Shown here in pieces: positions 13,095 to 20,335 of a stretch of 29,747 nucleotides of DNA (within the stretch, counting starts at the first letter, position 1; each line of letters starts with the position of its first letter). The translations under genes were made by a program, and so were the position numbers. The notes under the pieces were generated by a model. The model saw only the letters and a program-made list of their open reading frames with translations. It did not search any database and was not told where the DNA came from. The stretch comes from a virus, in the IMG/VR virus record IMGVR_UViG_3300037507_003888, positions 1 through 29,747 of that record; one strand, given 5' to 3'.

Positions 13095-14363
13095 TCATTC
13101 AGGCGCACCGTCGAATTCAACTTCGACGAACGACTCTGGGCGCTTGACGGCAAGGGCAAGGCGCTCTTCGGCCAGAACGGCAACTGCGTTCCGGATGAAG
13201 AAGTCGCTGTGCTGCTCGGCAACACGGATGGTGCCTTCCATGCGGTCGTACAACGTGGCGCCGATACCAAACGAACCAACAAGAGCAAAGCCCTCAGTGA
13301 TTGCTGGTGTTGACACCATTGGCAAACGCCACAAGCGTGCCTCTGCACCAAGGGAGACCGACATGACCATCAAGTGACGCTGTTCGCCATCCTTGGTCAG
13401 TTCGATGTCTTCCATGTCGTTCGGGTGAACGATGATGCCCGTTGGCTCGTAGTAGGCGAGCAGCGACTTGGTGATTGCACGACGGATAACGTCAATGCGA
13501 GTATCACCGGTCGAGCCTGCGCTCCACACTTGATTCTGGATGCCCGAGGTCTCACGGATACCGGTCAGGTTTGAACCCGTGCCGTCACCGTTAAGAATCT
13601 GGTCATCCTCCACGAGGCGGAGGCCGTAGAGCAACTCGTTGTCGATGATGCCACGAAGTGTGGGCTCATCGTCAAGGACGTTGCGGTGGGCAACCTCGAA
13701 GTGGGCAATCGTGCGTACAGGAGCCTGCACACCAACAACAGTCATTGACGACTGTGGCTTCGCTGCGAACACTGCAGGTGAACCTGAGCGCTCAGCAACA
13801 GTTGAAGCATTGTTGGTAAAACCGCTTACGCGGAAGTACTCAATCATGTTGGTGTTTGTCTGCTGGACTGGGAACAAGTCACGAACTCGCATCGTGCGCT
13901 TTGCGCGCTCGATGATACCTTCGCGCTGCGGCGTGCCGAAGTCACCAGGGGTGCCCGATGGCAGTGCAGTGAAGATGTCCTTGACTTGATACGGAGCATG
14001 CATGGTGAAACCGTTACGGCCACCGGCAACGCTCTTGAACTCCTCAGAATCGATGAAGCGCTGGCCGACTGATTTCTTTTCGTCGCCAGGCACAAGGAGT
14101 GACTTTGAAGAAGTGGCGATTGACTGCGAACCCGCAGCCCATGCCTTAACTTCTTCGTGGCCCTCAAGGGCTTCAATTTCTGAACGGATTTCGCGAGCCT
14201 TGGTCAGTCCTGAACGGAATGCCTCGACATGCTTCATTTCAACTTGAACTTCTGGGCCACCCTCTTCGCGGTTGGCCTCTACGTGATTGACGATTTCGTC
14301 ATTCGCGGCGAGGACATCCTTGAGGGCACCTTTAAGTTCCTTTAGACGGCTGTTTGTAGCCAT
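13095..14363 (-). CDS. HK97-fold major capsid protein
   Basis: The 422-aa protein has an N-terminal delta (scaffold) domain rich in charged coiled coil (1 to about 85, with RLKELKGALKDVLAANDEIV), then a linker (KSLLVPGDEKKSVGQRF) where the prohead protease would be expected to cut. The remainder is typical capsid shell: KRTMRVRDLFPVQQTNTNMI, a central AHFEVAHRNVLDDEP spine region, QILNGDGTGSNLTGI, IIVHPNDMEDIEL and VAEQHSDFFIRNAVAVLAEE near the C-terminus. It forms the icosahedral head. AAAGGAG lies 9 nt before the ATG, and a good promoter and a terminator flank the gene, so it is likely expressed strongly as its own unit. Codon use is richer in G and C than in its neighbours. Confidence 0.95.
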   Translation of the reverse strand: MATNSRLKELKGALKDVLAANDEIVNHVEANREEGGPEVQVEMKHVEAFRSGLTKAREIRSEIEALEGHEEVKAWAAGSQSIATSSKSLLVPGDEKKSVGQRFIDSEEFKSVAGGRNGFTMHAPYQVKDIFTALPSGTPGDFGTPQREGIIERAKRTMRVRDLFPVQQTNTNMIEYFRVSGFTNNASTVAERSGSPAVFAAKPQSSMTVVGVQAPVRTIAHFEVAHRNVLDDEPTLRGIIDNELLYGLRLVEDDQILNGDGTGSNLTGIRETSGIQNQVWSAGSTGDTRIDVIRRAITKSLLAYYEPTGIIVHPNDMEDIELTKDGEQRHLMVMSVSLGAEARLWRLPMVSTPAITEGFALVGSFGIGATLYDRMEGTIRVAEQHSDFFIRNAVAVLAEERLALAVKRPESFVEVEFDGAPE

Positions 14364-14427
14364 TGTGGGATACTCCTTTTAGAGTGTTGTACTTATAGGA
14401 CACAAGGTAAGCACCTCGTTATTCAAC

Positions 14428-14456
14428 AGTATGCTAGACCATTGTACTGTTGTCAA
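14428..14456 (-). promoter_or_regulatory. Sigma70-type promoter of the major capsid gene
   Basis: On the minus strand a perfect TTGACA (14456-14451) is followed after 17 bp by CATACT (14433-14428), four of six matches to TATAAT. The expected start leaves a leader of about 58 nt that contains the strong AAAGGAG of the capsid gene. The roughly 100-bp non-coding gap here is the longest in this part of the operon. Confidence 0.65.
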
Positions 14457-14464
14457 GCAGGAGA

Positions 14465-14770
14465 CTACTGGTCTCCCTTTTCATCTTCGTCGTCATCAAA
14501 AATTGTTTCCATGAATGAATCAAAGTCAATTTCCTGATAGTTGATTGGCTCTATAAGAACGCCTCCTTTAAACGTAATTTTAGGAGGTGGAACCGCAATT
14601 TTCAGGGAAGAAATAACCCTTTCAAGTACGGATACGGCAATAAATGGCGGCACGGAGCCAAGGTCTACATGGATGGGTTCATTGAGGTCATCTCCGGAAA
14701 CGGAGATAGTTATAACCGAAAATTTAAGGTCATCTTCGTCTTGAAATCCGGTGTTCGGCGTCGATGACAT
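14465..14770 (-). CDS. Unknown small acidic protein before the capsid gene
   Basis: The 101-aa product has a beta-rich middle (KFSVITISVSGDDLNEPIHV; PPKITFKGGVLIEPI) and a strongly acidic C-terminal tail (METIFDDDEDEKGDQ). Its position just before the major capsid gene is that of head-decoration or assembly proteins, but no family is recognised. The ATG directly follows the stop of the preceding gene with no gap. Confidence 0.65.
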   Translation of the reverse strand: MSSTPNTGFQDEDDLKFSVITISVSGDDLNEPIHVDLGSVPPFIAVSVLERVISSLKIAVPPPKITFKGGVLIEPINYQEIDFDSFMETIFDDDEDEKGDQ

Positions 14771-14977
14771 TTAGTCTTCTTCTTTTTCTGACCAAGACTC
14801 AAGAGCATCCACTAGTCCAGTATCGACAACTTCTTCATACAATTTTTTGCCAGCCTCTGTTGCTTGATAGAGCCATTCGCCATCATTATTGATGCCTACA
14901 ATTTCGATTAGACCGCTATCAACCATGTCCTGTAACTCTTGGTCAATAAGTTTTCTTTGTTCTTCGCTATGCGACAT
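14771..14977 (-). CDS. Small winged-helix-like protein
   Basis: The 68-aa acidic product reads SEEQRKLIDQELQDMVDSGL, then EIVGINNDGEWLYQATEAGKK and LYEEV. Helix, short beta hairpin and 'Y-x-x-T-E-A-G-K-K-L-Y' resemble the wing and last helix of winged-helix proteins. With its overall negative charge it may bind protein rather than DNA. GGAG lies 6 nt before the ATG, and the start overlaps the end of the metallophosphoesterase gene by 11 bp. The function is unknown. Confidence 0.6.
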   Translation of the reverse strand: MSHSEEQRKLIDQELQDMVDSGLIEIVGINNDGEWLYQATEAGKKLYEEVVDTGLVDALESWSEKEED

Positions 14978-16151
14978 ACTCCACGCCCCTGAATATTCCT
15001 CGTCCGCTATAAATCCACATTTGCTCGTAGTTGAACCACTCTTCTCCTACGCCTTTTGGCTGGTACTGCACAACCGCAAGACCTTGCTGCCAGTTTTCTG
15101 CACCTTGCATTAGTGGACGGCCAAACTCGTCAGCACCAGACTTCGTTGAGGGAACTGCGCCATCAATCCTGCACAAACAGCCTGGACTCGCAGCCATCAC
15201 TGTTCGCGGACCGGCTTCAGACACTCGTGTACGGTATGCAACTTCAACACGATGAATGTGTCCGTAAATAACTGACTTGTGTGCGTCATTCAAATATTTT
15301 GTGGTTGTTGAGCCATTTGAAGTAACCCGGTCACCGTGCCGAATAATTAGATTTTCATTTAATGCCAAAAATGATTCTGGATATCCAGAAAGATAATTGA
15401 TACCGAATTCGTCCATTCGACAAAGATTTGGAACAGAAAGAACTGGCCAACCCTCGCGCAGTTCATCCATTAGTTTGCCACGTGTCAACCCAAATGCTGC
15501 TTCTGCATTTGTCTGTATATACCGAGCAAGTCGTGCTTCGTGGTTTCCCGCAATCCATGTAATTGTTGCATTTGGTGCAGCATTCCTAATTTGAGCACAC
15601 AGCAAAGTCGCCCTATCGATAGTCGCTTGAGTCAATTGCTTGAATGTCGGAGCAGTCAAAAATTTTCCAAATTCTGCAAAGTCAAGATTATCTCCCAACA
15701 TCACAACTTGGTCTGGCTTAATATCCTCTATTAGTTTTAGGGAAATAGCGATGGCGTTTTCGTCGTGAATTGGCTCTAACTCACTATTTACTTCCAATGA
15801 CTTTTTGTAATATCCCATTTGCATGTCTGGGAGTATTACCGCAGTCTCCCAATCTTTTATTTTTTTGGACCTTGCTTTTGCTTTTGGAATGTTGTACTTG
15901 GGGCCTTGCGTAACCATTGGCCAATCTGGGCCGAGGTCCCACTTTGGACTAAGGATAATGCTTGCACCCTTGAGGTCGTGAATCTTTGCTTCGCCTGCTT
16001 CATCTTTTGTTACGGTCTGCCATTTGCCAACCTTCATTGACTTTATTGAGCCAACTTCTTCTGGCTTGATGTTGTGCTCTTTTAAGAGTTTTGCAACTGC
16101 TTCAATGTGCGCTTGTTCTGTAACCTTTGAAATGCCGTCTGATATGCCCAT
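14967..16151 (-). CDS. Calcineurin-like metallophosphoesterase
   Basis: The 394-aa protein carries the metal-binding motif series of the family: LPDMQMGYY (108-116) where DxH is expected, MLGDNLDF (151-158) for GDxxD, AGNHEARL (201-208) for GNHE, a RHGD (271-274), and YGHIHRVE (296-303) for GHxH. Only the first histidine is replaced (Gln111), which may alter one metal site. The first 100 residues form a separate domain with a helical KLLKEHNIKPEEVGSIKSM. Such enzymes act on phosphodiester or phosphomonoester bonds; relatives in phages may process DNA or RNA ends. It is encoded in the head operon, between an HTH gene and small genes, and GAGGAG precedes the ATG. Confidence 0.85.
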   Translation of the reverse strand: MGISDGISKVTEQAHIEAVAKLLKEHNIKPEEVGSIKSMKVGKWQTVTKDEAGEAKIHDLKGASIILSPKWDLGPDWPMVTQGPKYNIPKAKARSKKIKDWETAVILPDMQMGYYKKSLEVNSELEPIHDENAIAISLKLIEDIKPDQVVMLGDNLDFAEFGKFLTAPTFKQLTQATIDRATLLCAQIRNAAPNATITWIAGNHEARLARYIQTNAEAAFGLTRGKLMDELREGWPVLSVPNLCRMDEFGINYLSGYPESFLALNENLIIRHGDRVTSNGSTTTKYLNDAHKSVIYGHIHRVEVAYRTRVSEAGPRTVMAASPGCLCRIDGAVPSTKSGADEFGRPLMQGAENWQQGLAVVQYQPKGVGEEWFNYEQMWIYSGRGIFRGVEYVA

Positions 16152-16153
16152 GA

Positions 16154-16411
16154 TTATTTTTTCTCCTCAATCGCGTGTGTTGATTTTGAAATTACATTGT
16201 TTAATTTGCGCCATTTATTGATTGCCCAAATTCCGCAGGTGTAATTATTTTCTTCAAGAACGCGAGCGATAGCGCGAGTTGAAACATTTTCGTCAAGCAA
16301 TGCTTTTTTGAGACTTTCGGCGTCTTTTTTGGGTAATGCCTTCAAAAGCGCATCGACCTTCAAGCAGATGTTTTTATTTGAGTCTTTTTTACATTGTTCG
16401 TATAGGTCCAT
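16154..16411 (-). CDS. Small helix-turn-helix protein
   Basis: From the ATG at 16411 (GGAG 6 nt upstream) the product is 85 aa; an upstream TTG start would add nine residues. The core VSTRAIARVLEENNYTCGIW followed by AINKWRKL reads as a helix-turn-helix, with a recognition helix of the kind seen in small actinophage proteins ('ISARAIARALEEHG...VHRHRRG'). It may bind phage DNA, for example as a regulator or small terminase-like protein. The mRNA leader carries a hairpin and an extended -10, so its expression may be controlled separately from the head genes upstream. Confidence 0.65.
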   Translation of the reverse strand: MDLYEQCKKDSNKNICLKVDALLKALPKKDAESLKKALLDENVSTRAIARVLEENNYTCGIWAINKWRKLNNVISKSTHAIEEKK

Positions 16412-16421
16412 GTTGCTCCAT

Positions 16422-16476
16422 GTTTGGCTTTTGTCCAAACATCATGATAGCACATGGTTGCCCCCTGATTGGGGAC
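16422..16476 (-). promoter_or_regulatory. Promoter and hairpins before the HTH gene
   Basis: On the minus strand TGC-TATCAT (16452-16444) is an extended -10 with five of six matches. It is followed by a leader with the inverted repeat GTTTGG/CCAAAC (16440-16422), ending 10 nt before the ATG and just before its GGAG. Upstream, CCCC/GGGG (16474-16462, loop AATCA) is a short GC hairpin with no U-run, 14 nt past the preceding stop; it may be a weak terminator or mRNA stabiliser. Confidence 0.45.
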
Positions 16477-16489
16477 TGATGGCAGAGGA

Positions 16490-17938
16490 CTACTGAGAAA
16501 TTTCTTTGATGAGGAGGTGAAACTCTTTGAGGTCATCAAACGAAATTGACGCAGTTTCCTTAACTGCTTCAGCAGACTTCTCTTCGCTTACTTCGGCTAC
16601 TGGCTCTGCCTCAACTGCTGCCTCTTCTGCTTTTGCTTCTTCGACAACCTCTTCGGTTGCTTGCTCGGAGATTGCTTCTTCTGAAATTTTTTCTTCGACA
16701 ACTTCTGTTGCAATTTCGGCAACCTGCTCGACTACTTCTTCCGACTTTGCTTCCTCAATAACCGGAGTGACTTCATCTGTGGTGTCTTCGGTGTCGTACT
16801 GTGCCAAGCGCTCAAGGATTGCTGAGTTGGCTTTTAGGGCCTCCTCGACCACTGACCTGAAGTCTTTGTCAAACTTGTTCATTGCACTCTCCTCTTTTTC
16901 GCTTTCACTATCGTAGTCATACTCTTGCTCTTCGGTGGGTAAGGCCTCCTCTACCTTGAGGGCATCTCCTCTGGCAACTACCGTGACGTTGGTTGGGTGC
17001 CAATTGCCTGCTGATTTGCCGGAAACATCGGCTCCGTCATAGTCTTCAGGCAAATCTTCCTCATCTTCGGGCTCGTCAGGGCCTGCCTCTGCCTGCATCC
17101 AAACCCTAATTAAATAAACGGGATTCTCTTCGGAACCCTCTAATTCAAGGCCTTGTGGCTCTCCGCGTAGTTTTCCGTCTGTTTCTACTCCAACCACATC
17201 ACCGTAGAAGGTGCCTTGAGTCGTGTCCCAAGAGACAATCGAACCCTTTTCGGCCATTCCCTCAACCTTTTCCATAACCACAAACGTGCGGAGTTTCATT
17301 TCTGCGTAATCGACCTCGTAGAACTCGCCGGTTCGCTCACCAGCCTCGTTGAGTTCCTCAACAAGCGCTACGTCGTCTTCGGCTTCGATGACAATGCCCT
17401 TCATCTCCTGCTCTCCGTCAAACCAAGAGATATTTGTGTCTGCGTCGATAATGTTGTCCATGTCTTTAAGTCCTTTTACGGTGAGGTCTAGTGTTTCCGC
17501 TAGTGGGGCATTAATTAGTCCTTTAAACATCATAATTGCATCGACGTTTTCGTCTGACTTTAGTTCAGGGGCGTCTCGACCCATTTCTTCGTAATGCTTG
17601 GCAATATGGCGGTACACGCCTTGTCTTGCTGCACCACGAAGCACTGTTCCCTGTCGTCCACCGTTCAGAACGGCAACCGAGTTGCCGAGAGCACGACCTG
17701 ACGCTGCGCCAGCCTTACCGCCCGCGTCAACATAATGATGGATAAACGAATAATGAGTTTTCCTAGTTCCCTTGGTATTAGGGAGTTGAAATGCAAAAAT
17801 GTCGTTGAAGTAAGCGGGTGTTGCTGGAGAGCGCATTTTCTTAAACTGCGCAGTTCTGTCCCACGCAGAAGAAGAGTCAACAGATGTTGAGTGAGAAGGA
17901 ATAGCGCGACCGTTAGGCCCCGCATCCTTCAACTCCAT
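16490..17938 (-). CDS. Probable head assembly / scaffold-like protein sharing a domain with the protease
   Basis: From the ATG at 17938 the product is 482 aa. This start has GAGGAG 6 nt upstream; an ATG six codons earlier overlaps the protease stop. Residues 13-129 (PSHSTS ... FAFQLPNTKGTRKTHYSFIH ... LNGGRQG ... HIAKHYEE) closely repeat the last 117 residues of the preceding protease gene. The middle (180-285) is beta-rich and contains GSIVSWDTTQGTFYGDVVGV, like the small Tudor/SH3-like HVA1 (DUF2945) barrels. The last roughly 130 residues are very acidic and helical (EEVVEQVAEIATEVVEEKIS), as in scaffolding proteins, and end in a hydrophobic helix (DDLKEFHLLIKEIS). A role in procapsid assembly next to the protease and capsid is likely but inferred. 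Confidence 0.65.
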   Translation of the reverse strand: MELKDAGPNGRAIPSHSTSVDSSSAWDRTAQFKKMRSPATPAYFNDIFAFQLPNTKGTRKTHYSFIHHYVDAGGKAGAASGRALGNSVAVLNGGRQGTVLRGAARQGVYRHIAKHYEEMGRDAPELKSDENVDAIMMFKGLINAPLAETLDLTVKGLKDMDNIIDADTNISWFDGEQEMKGIVIEAEDDVALVEELNEAGERTGEFYEVDYAEMKLRTFVVMEKVEGMAEKGSIVSWDTTQGTFYGDVVGVETDGKLRGEPQGLELEGSEENPVYLIRVWMQAEAGPDEPEDEEDLPEDYDGADVSGKSAGNWHPTNVTVVARGDALKVEEALPTEEQEYDYDSESEKEESAMNKFDKDFRSVVEEALKANSAILERLAQYDTEDTTDEVTPVIEEAKSEEVVEQVAEIATEVVEEKISEEAISEQATEEVVEEAKAEEAAVEAEPVAEVSEEKSAEAVKETASISFDDLKEFHLLIKEISQ

Positions 17939-17948
17939 ATCGTGCTCC

Positions 17949-20270
17949 TCAGTCATTTACTTCTTCTTTCGTCAATGGTTCAGTGATGTAGCCAGCCTTA
18001 ATCATAAGATTATCTACTTCATGGTCGGACTTTAGCGAAGGTACTTCAAAGCCGCCGTCTCGATAATGTTTCGCAAGATGATTGTAAACCGCTTTTCTAT
18101 CTGCGCCACGCAAAATAGTTCCACCTCGTGCGCCGTTTAGAACTGACATCTGAACCCTTAGTTCTCCCATTGCGGCCGCTCCGGCTTGTCCATCTTTAGA
18201 AATGTGATGGTGGATGAATGTGTAATGCGTTTTGCGAGTTCCGTCAGTGTTGGGTAACTGGTATGCAAAAATCTTCCTATAGTAGGAAGGTGACTCTGGA
18301 GAACGGACAGCCAGAATTGCGCTCCTGTTAATCGGCGTATCGTCTCTTACTGCAGTTGAGTGACTACGGATTGGCCCACCGGCTTTTGATTCAATTGCTT
18401 CCCAGTCGGCTCCCTCTTCGCTTTCTTCCCACTCAGTGATTGCTTCGGCGTAAGACTTGACCCCATCCAATTTGACAACTCCATCAGGAATTACCGCAAA
18501 CCTGCATTTACCTTCTTCTTGCACTGTTTGTTTGATGATAGAGCAAACCCCATCACCTTTGTACAGAGTGCAATTTGAGCACTTCACTCCGATGTCTTTA
18601 ACATCATTTTCTGCAGGGGAATCATAACCCGCCCAAATTCCATCGCCGTCCTCGTCGAACTTTCCGTAGACAGTTGCAATCTGTAGAAGAGATTCGTGCA
18701 ATGCTGCCTCTTCTGCCGAAAGAAGAAATCTGTGCCCGATGTGTTTTTGCTCAAGGGTCTCAAATTCTGCTTTTTCTGCTGCATAAAGAGCAGACATGTG
18801 ACGTCGTGCTTCGGCAAGGGTGTCGTGACATCCGCCTGGGACTGGACTGTCTTCACCCTCTTTTACAACTGCGTATCCGCTACAACCAGACATGTTGCTT
18901 GAAATGCGATACGGCTTACCTTCGGCTGGGCGACGACGACGAGGGCGGCGGGCACCGGGACGACCAACAACGCCTGGACGATACGGCGTACCAAAGGAAC
19001 CAGGGTTTCCTTCTGGCATATCGGTATAAACATCTTTGCGGCTGCTCAGTGGATGCTCGGATGGAAGAAGGTCGGTATCGTATGCCGCGCGACGAAAGCG
19101 TCCTGTTCGGAGAGCAAACAAAAGACCGTTGACTCTTGCCATCGCCCATTGTTCTGGTGATGAAACATTCGGACGCACCGAACTTGGATTTGTGCGATAA
19201 GCCCCGACCCCTCGTCGATAGCAAGCAGCAAGCATTGAGTAAGTGGCTCGCTTTCCTGCGGAATCTCCGTACTTCTCGTTATGGTCTGCAACTTTTTTAC
19301 GCAATGCTTTTTCTACACGAGCAGACATCGCAGGTGCTTTTTCTTCAAGATTTTCGATGTTTGTATTTTTTTCGTCTCGACGATTCATTGCCTCAACGAG
19401 TTTTGTAGACCATGTTCTTCCAGCATCTCCGCCCCAAAGTTTCCATGCGATAAGTCCAGCACCCGGATATCCGTCTGCGCCTGGTTTACTATTTGCTGGA
19501 GTGCGAAGGTCAACCTCGTGACGAGGAAAATATTTGGCAATATGTCGAACTTTTCTCGGCGCTGCAATTGTGTTGTTAACCAAATATCTGGCCGTATTTT
19601 TGCCAACGGAAGTTCCGCCACGATTGTATTCACTCGACATGTCAAGGCCCATCTGTGCCTGCTTTTTGACACCGTCTGGAATCTTGAAGTTCAGGTCTGA
19701 ATAGTCGCCTGCTTTTGATTCATCCCAGTCAATGTCTTCATCTTCTTTGATTTCTGTCAAATCATCTTTTACGCTGAGCGTTCTCGTGTTTGGTGCTGCA
19801 CCAAAAATTACTGGAGAATATTCGTAAAGTTCCAACTGCTTAATAAATCTGACCCCTGTTTTTTCATCGGTCATTGACTTGCCTTCTGGAACAGAATATC
19901 CAATTGACCACTCTTGCTCGTCAGCAAAAAACTGAACGTCGTGGAATGCGTCGCGACCGCGCGTTGTGTTTAAATTAAACTGCATTTTAACAAGAAGGGC
20001 TCCGGCGTTTTGTGAACGAAGGTCATCTGGTAGCCGCTCGTCATTGGGCATCAACTCCTCAACCTTGAGAGTTTTGGCAACTGGGATATTGGTGTCGTGA
20101 GACCAAACGCCCTTGGGGTTTCTTTTCCTGAGAGTGTTCTTGTATGCTCCCGGCTCAATAACGTCGTTTACAGAGTCAACAATGTTCGTTACCGAAACGA
20201 TTGCTTCGACGATGCCGTCAGCGTCATTGATGCCGCGAATTGAAGATACTGGAACATTCTTGCGGTCCAT
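17949..20270 (-). CDS. Multidomain HK97-family prohead protease
   Basis: The start is ATG at 20270 (AGGAGG 5-6 nt upstream; a TTG one codon earlier is ignored). The 773-aa product is about three times the usual size. Residues 1-170 are the U35 protease: catalytic His58 in GVWSHDTNIP, Ser122 in EWSIGYSVPEG, an acidic residue in ELYEYSPVIFG (147-157). There follow a helical module (about 212-300; RGGTSVGKNTARY, GADGYPGAGLIAWKLWGGDA), a second (316-400; KRATYSMLAACYRRGVGAY, QWAMARVNGLLFALRTGR), an Arg/Pro-rich hinge (430-450), SGCSGYAVVKE, a four-Cys unit (C564, C567, C576, C589; CxxC-x8-C-x12-C), and the SHST domain (634-750) that recurs in the next gene. These added modules are known to me as C-terminal parts of actinophage head proteins. 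Confidence 0.85.
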   Translation of the reverse strand: MDRKNVPVSSIRGINDADGIVEAIVSVTNIVDSVNDVIEPGAYKNTLRKRNPKGVWSHDTNIPVAKTLKVEELMPNDERLPDDLRSQNAGALLVKMQFNLNTTRGRDAFHDVQFFADEQEWSIGYSVPEGKSMTDEKTGVRFIKQLELYEYSPVIFGAAPNTRTLSVKDDLTEIKEDEDIDWDESKAGDYSDLNFKIPDGVKKQAQMGLDMSSEYNRGGTSVGKNTARYLVNNTIAAPRKVRHIAKYFPRHEVDLRTPANSKPGADGYPGAGLIAWKLWGGDAGRTWSTKLVEAMNRRDEKNTNIENLEEKAPAMSARVEKALRKKVADHNEKYGDSAGKRATYSMLAACYRRGVGAYRTNPSSVRPNVSSPEQWAMARVNGLLFALRTGRFRRAAYDTDLLPSEHPLSSRKDVYTDMPEGNPGSFGTPYRPGVVGRPGARRPRRRRPAEGKPYRISSNMSGCSGYAVVKEGEDSPVPGGCHDTLAEARRHMSALYAAEKAEFETLEQKHIGHRFLLSAEEAALHESLLQIATVYGKFDEDGDGIWAGYDSPAENDVKDIGVKCSNCTLYKGDGVCSIIKQTVQEEGKCRFAVIPDGVVKLDGVKSYAEAITEWEESEEGADWEAIESKAGGPIRSHSTAVRDDTPINRSAILAVRSPESPSYYRKIFAYQLPNTDGTRKTHYTFIHHHISKDGQAGAAAMGELRVQMSVLNGARGGTILRGADRKAVYNHLAKHYRDGGFEVPSLKSDHEVDNLMIKAGYITEPLTKEEVND

Positions 20271-20335
20271 CAAGCCTCCTGCATGTGATTGTACACCCGA
20301 GTAGGCGGCAAGACTAACTTAACAATGCGTATAGG

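Noticed and set aside
16527-16916. Plus-strand 129-aa Ser/Thr/Ala-rich ORF
   Set aside because: Antisense of the acidic Glu/Ala/Val-rich tail of the scaffold-like protein; its composition is explained by the complementary codons.
18674-19132. Plus-strand 152-aa ORF inside the protease gene
   Set aside because: The opposite strand encodes clear, known protease-associated modules in this stretch; the ORF has no ribosome binding site or recognisable domain.
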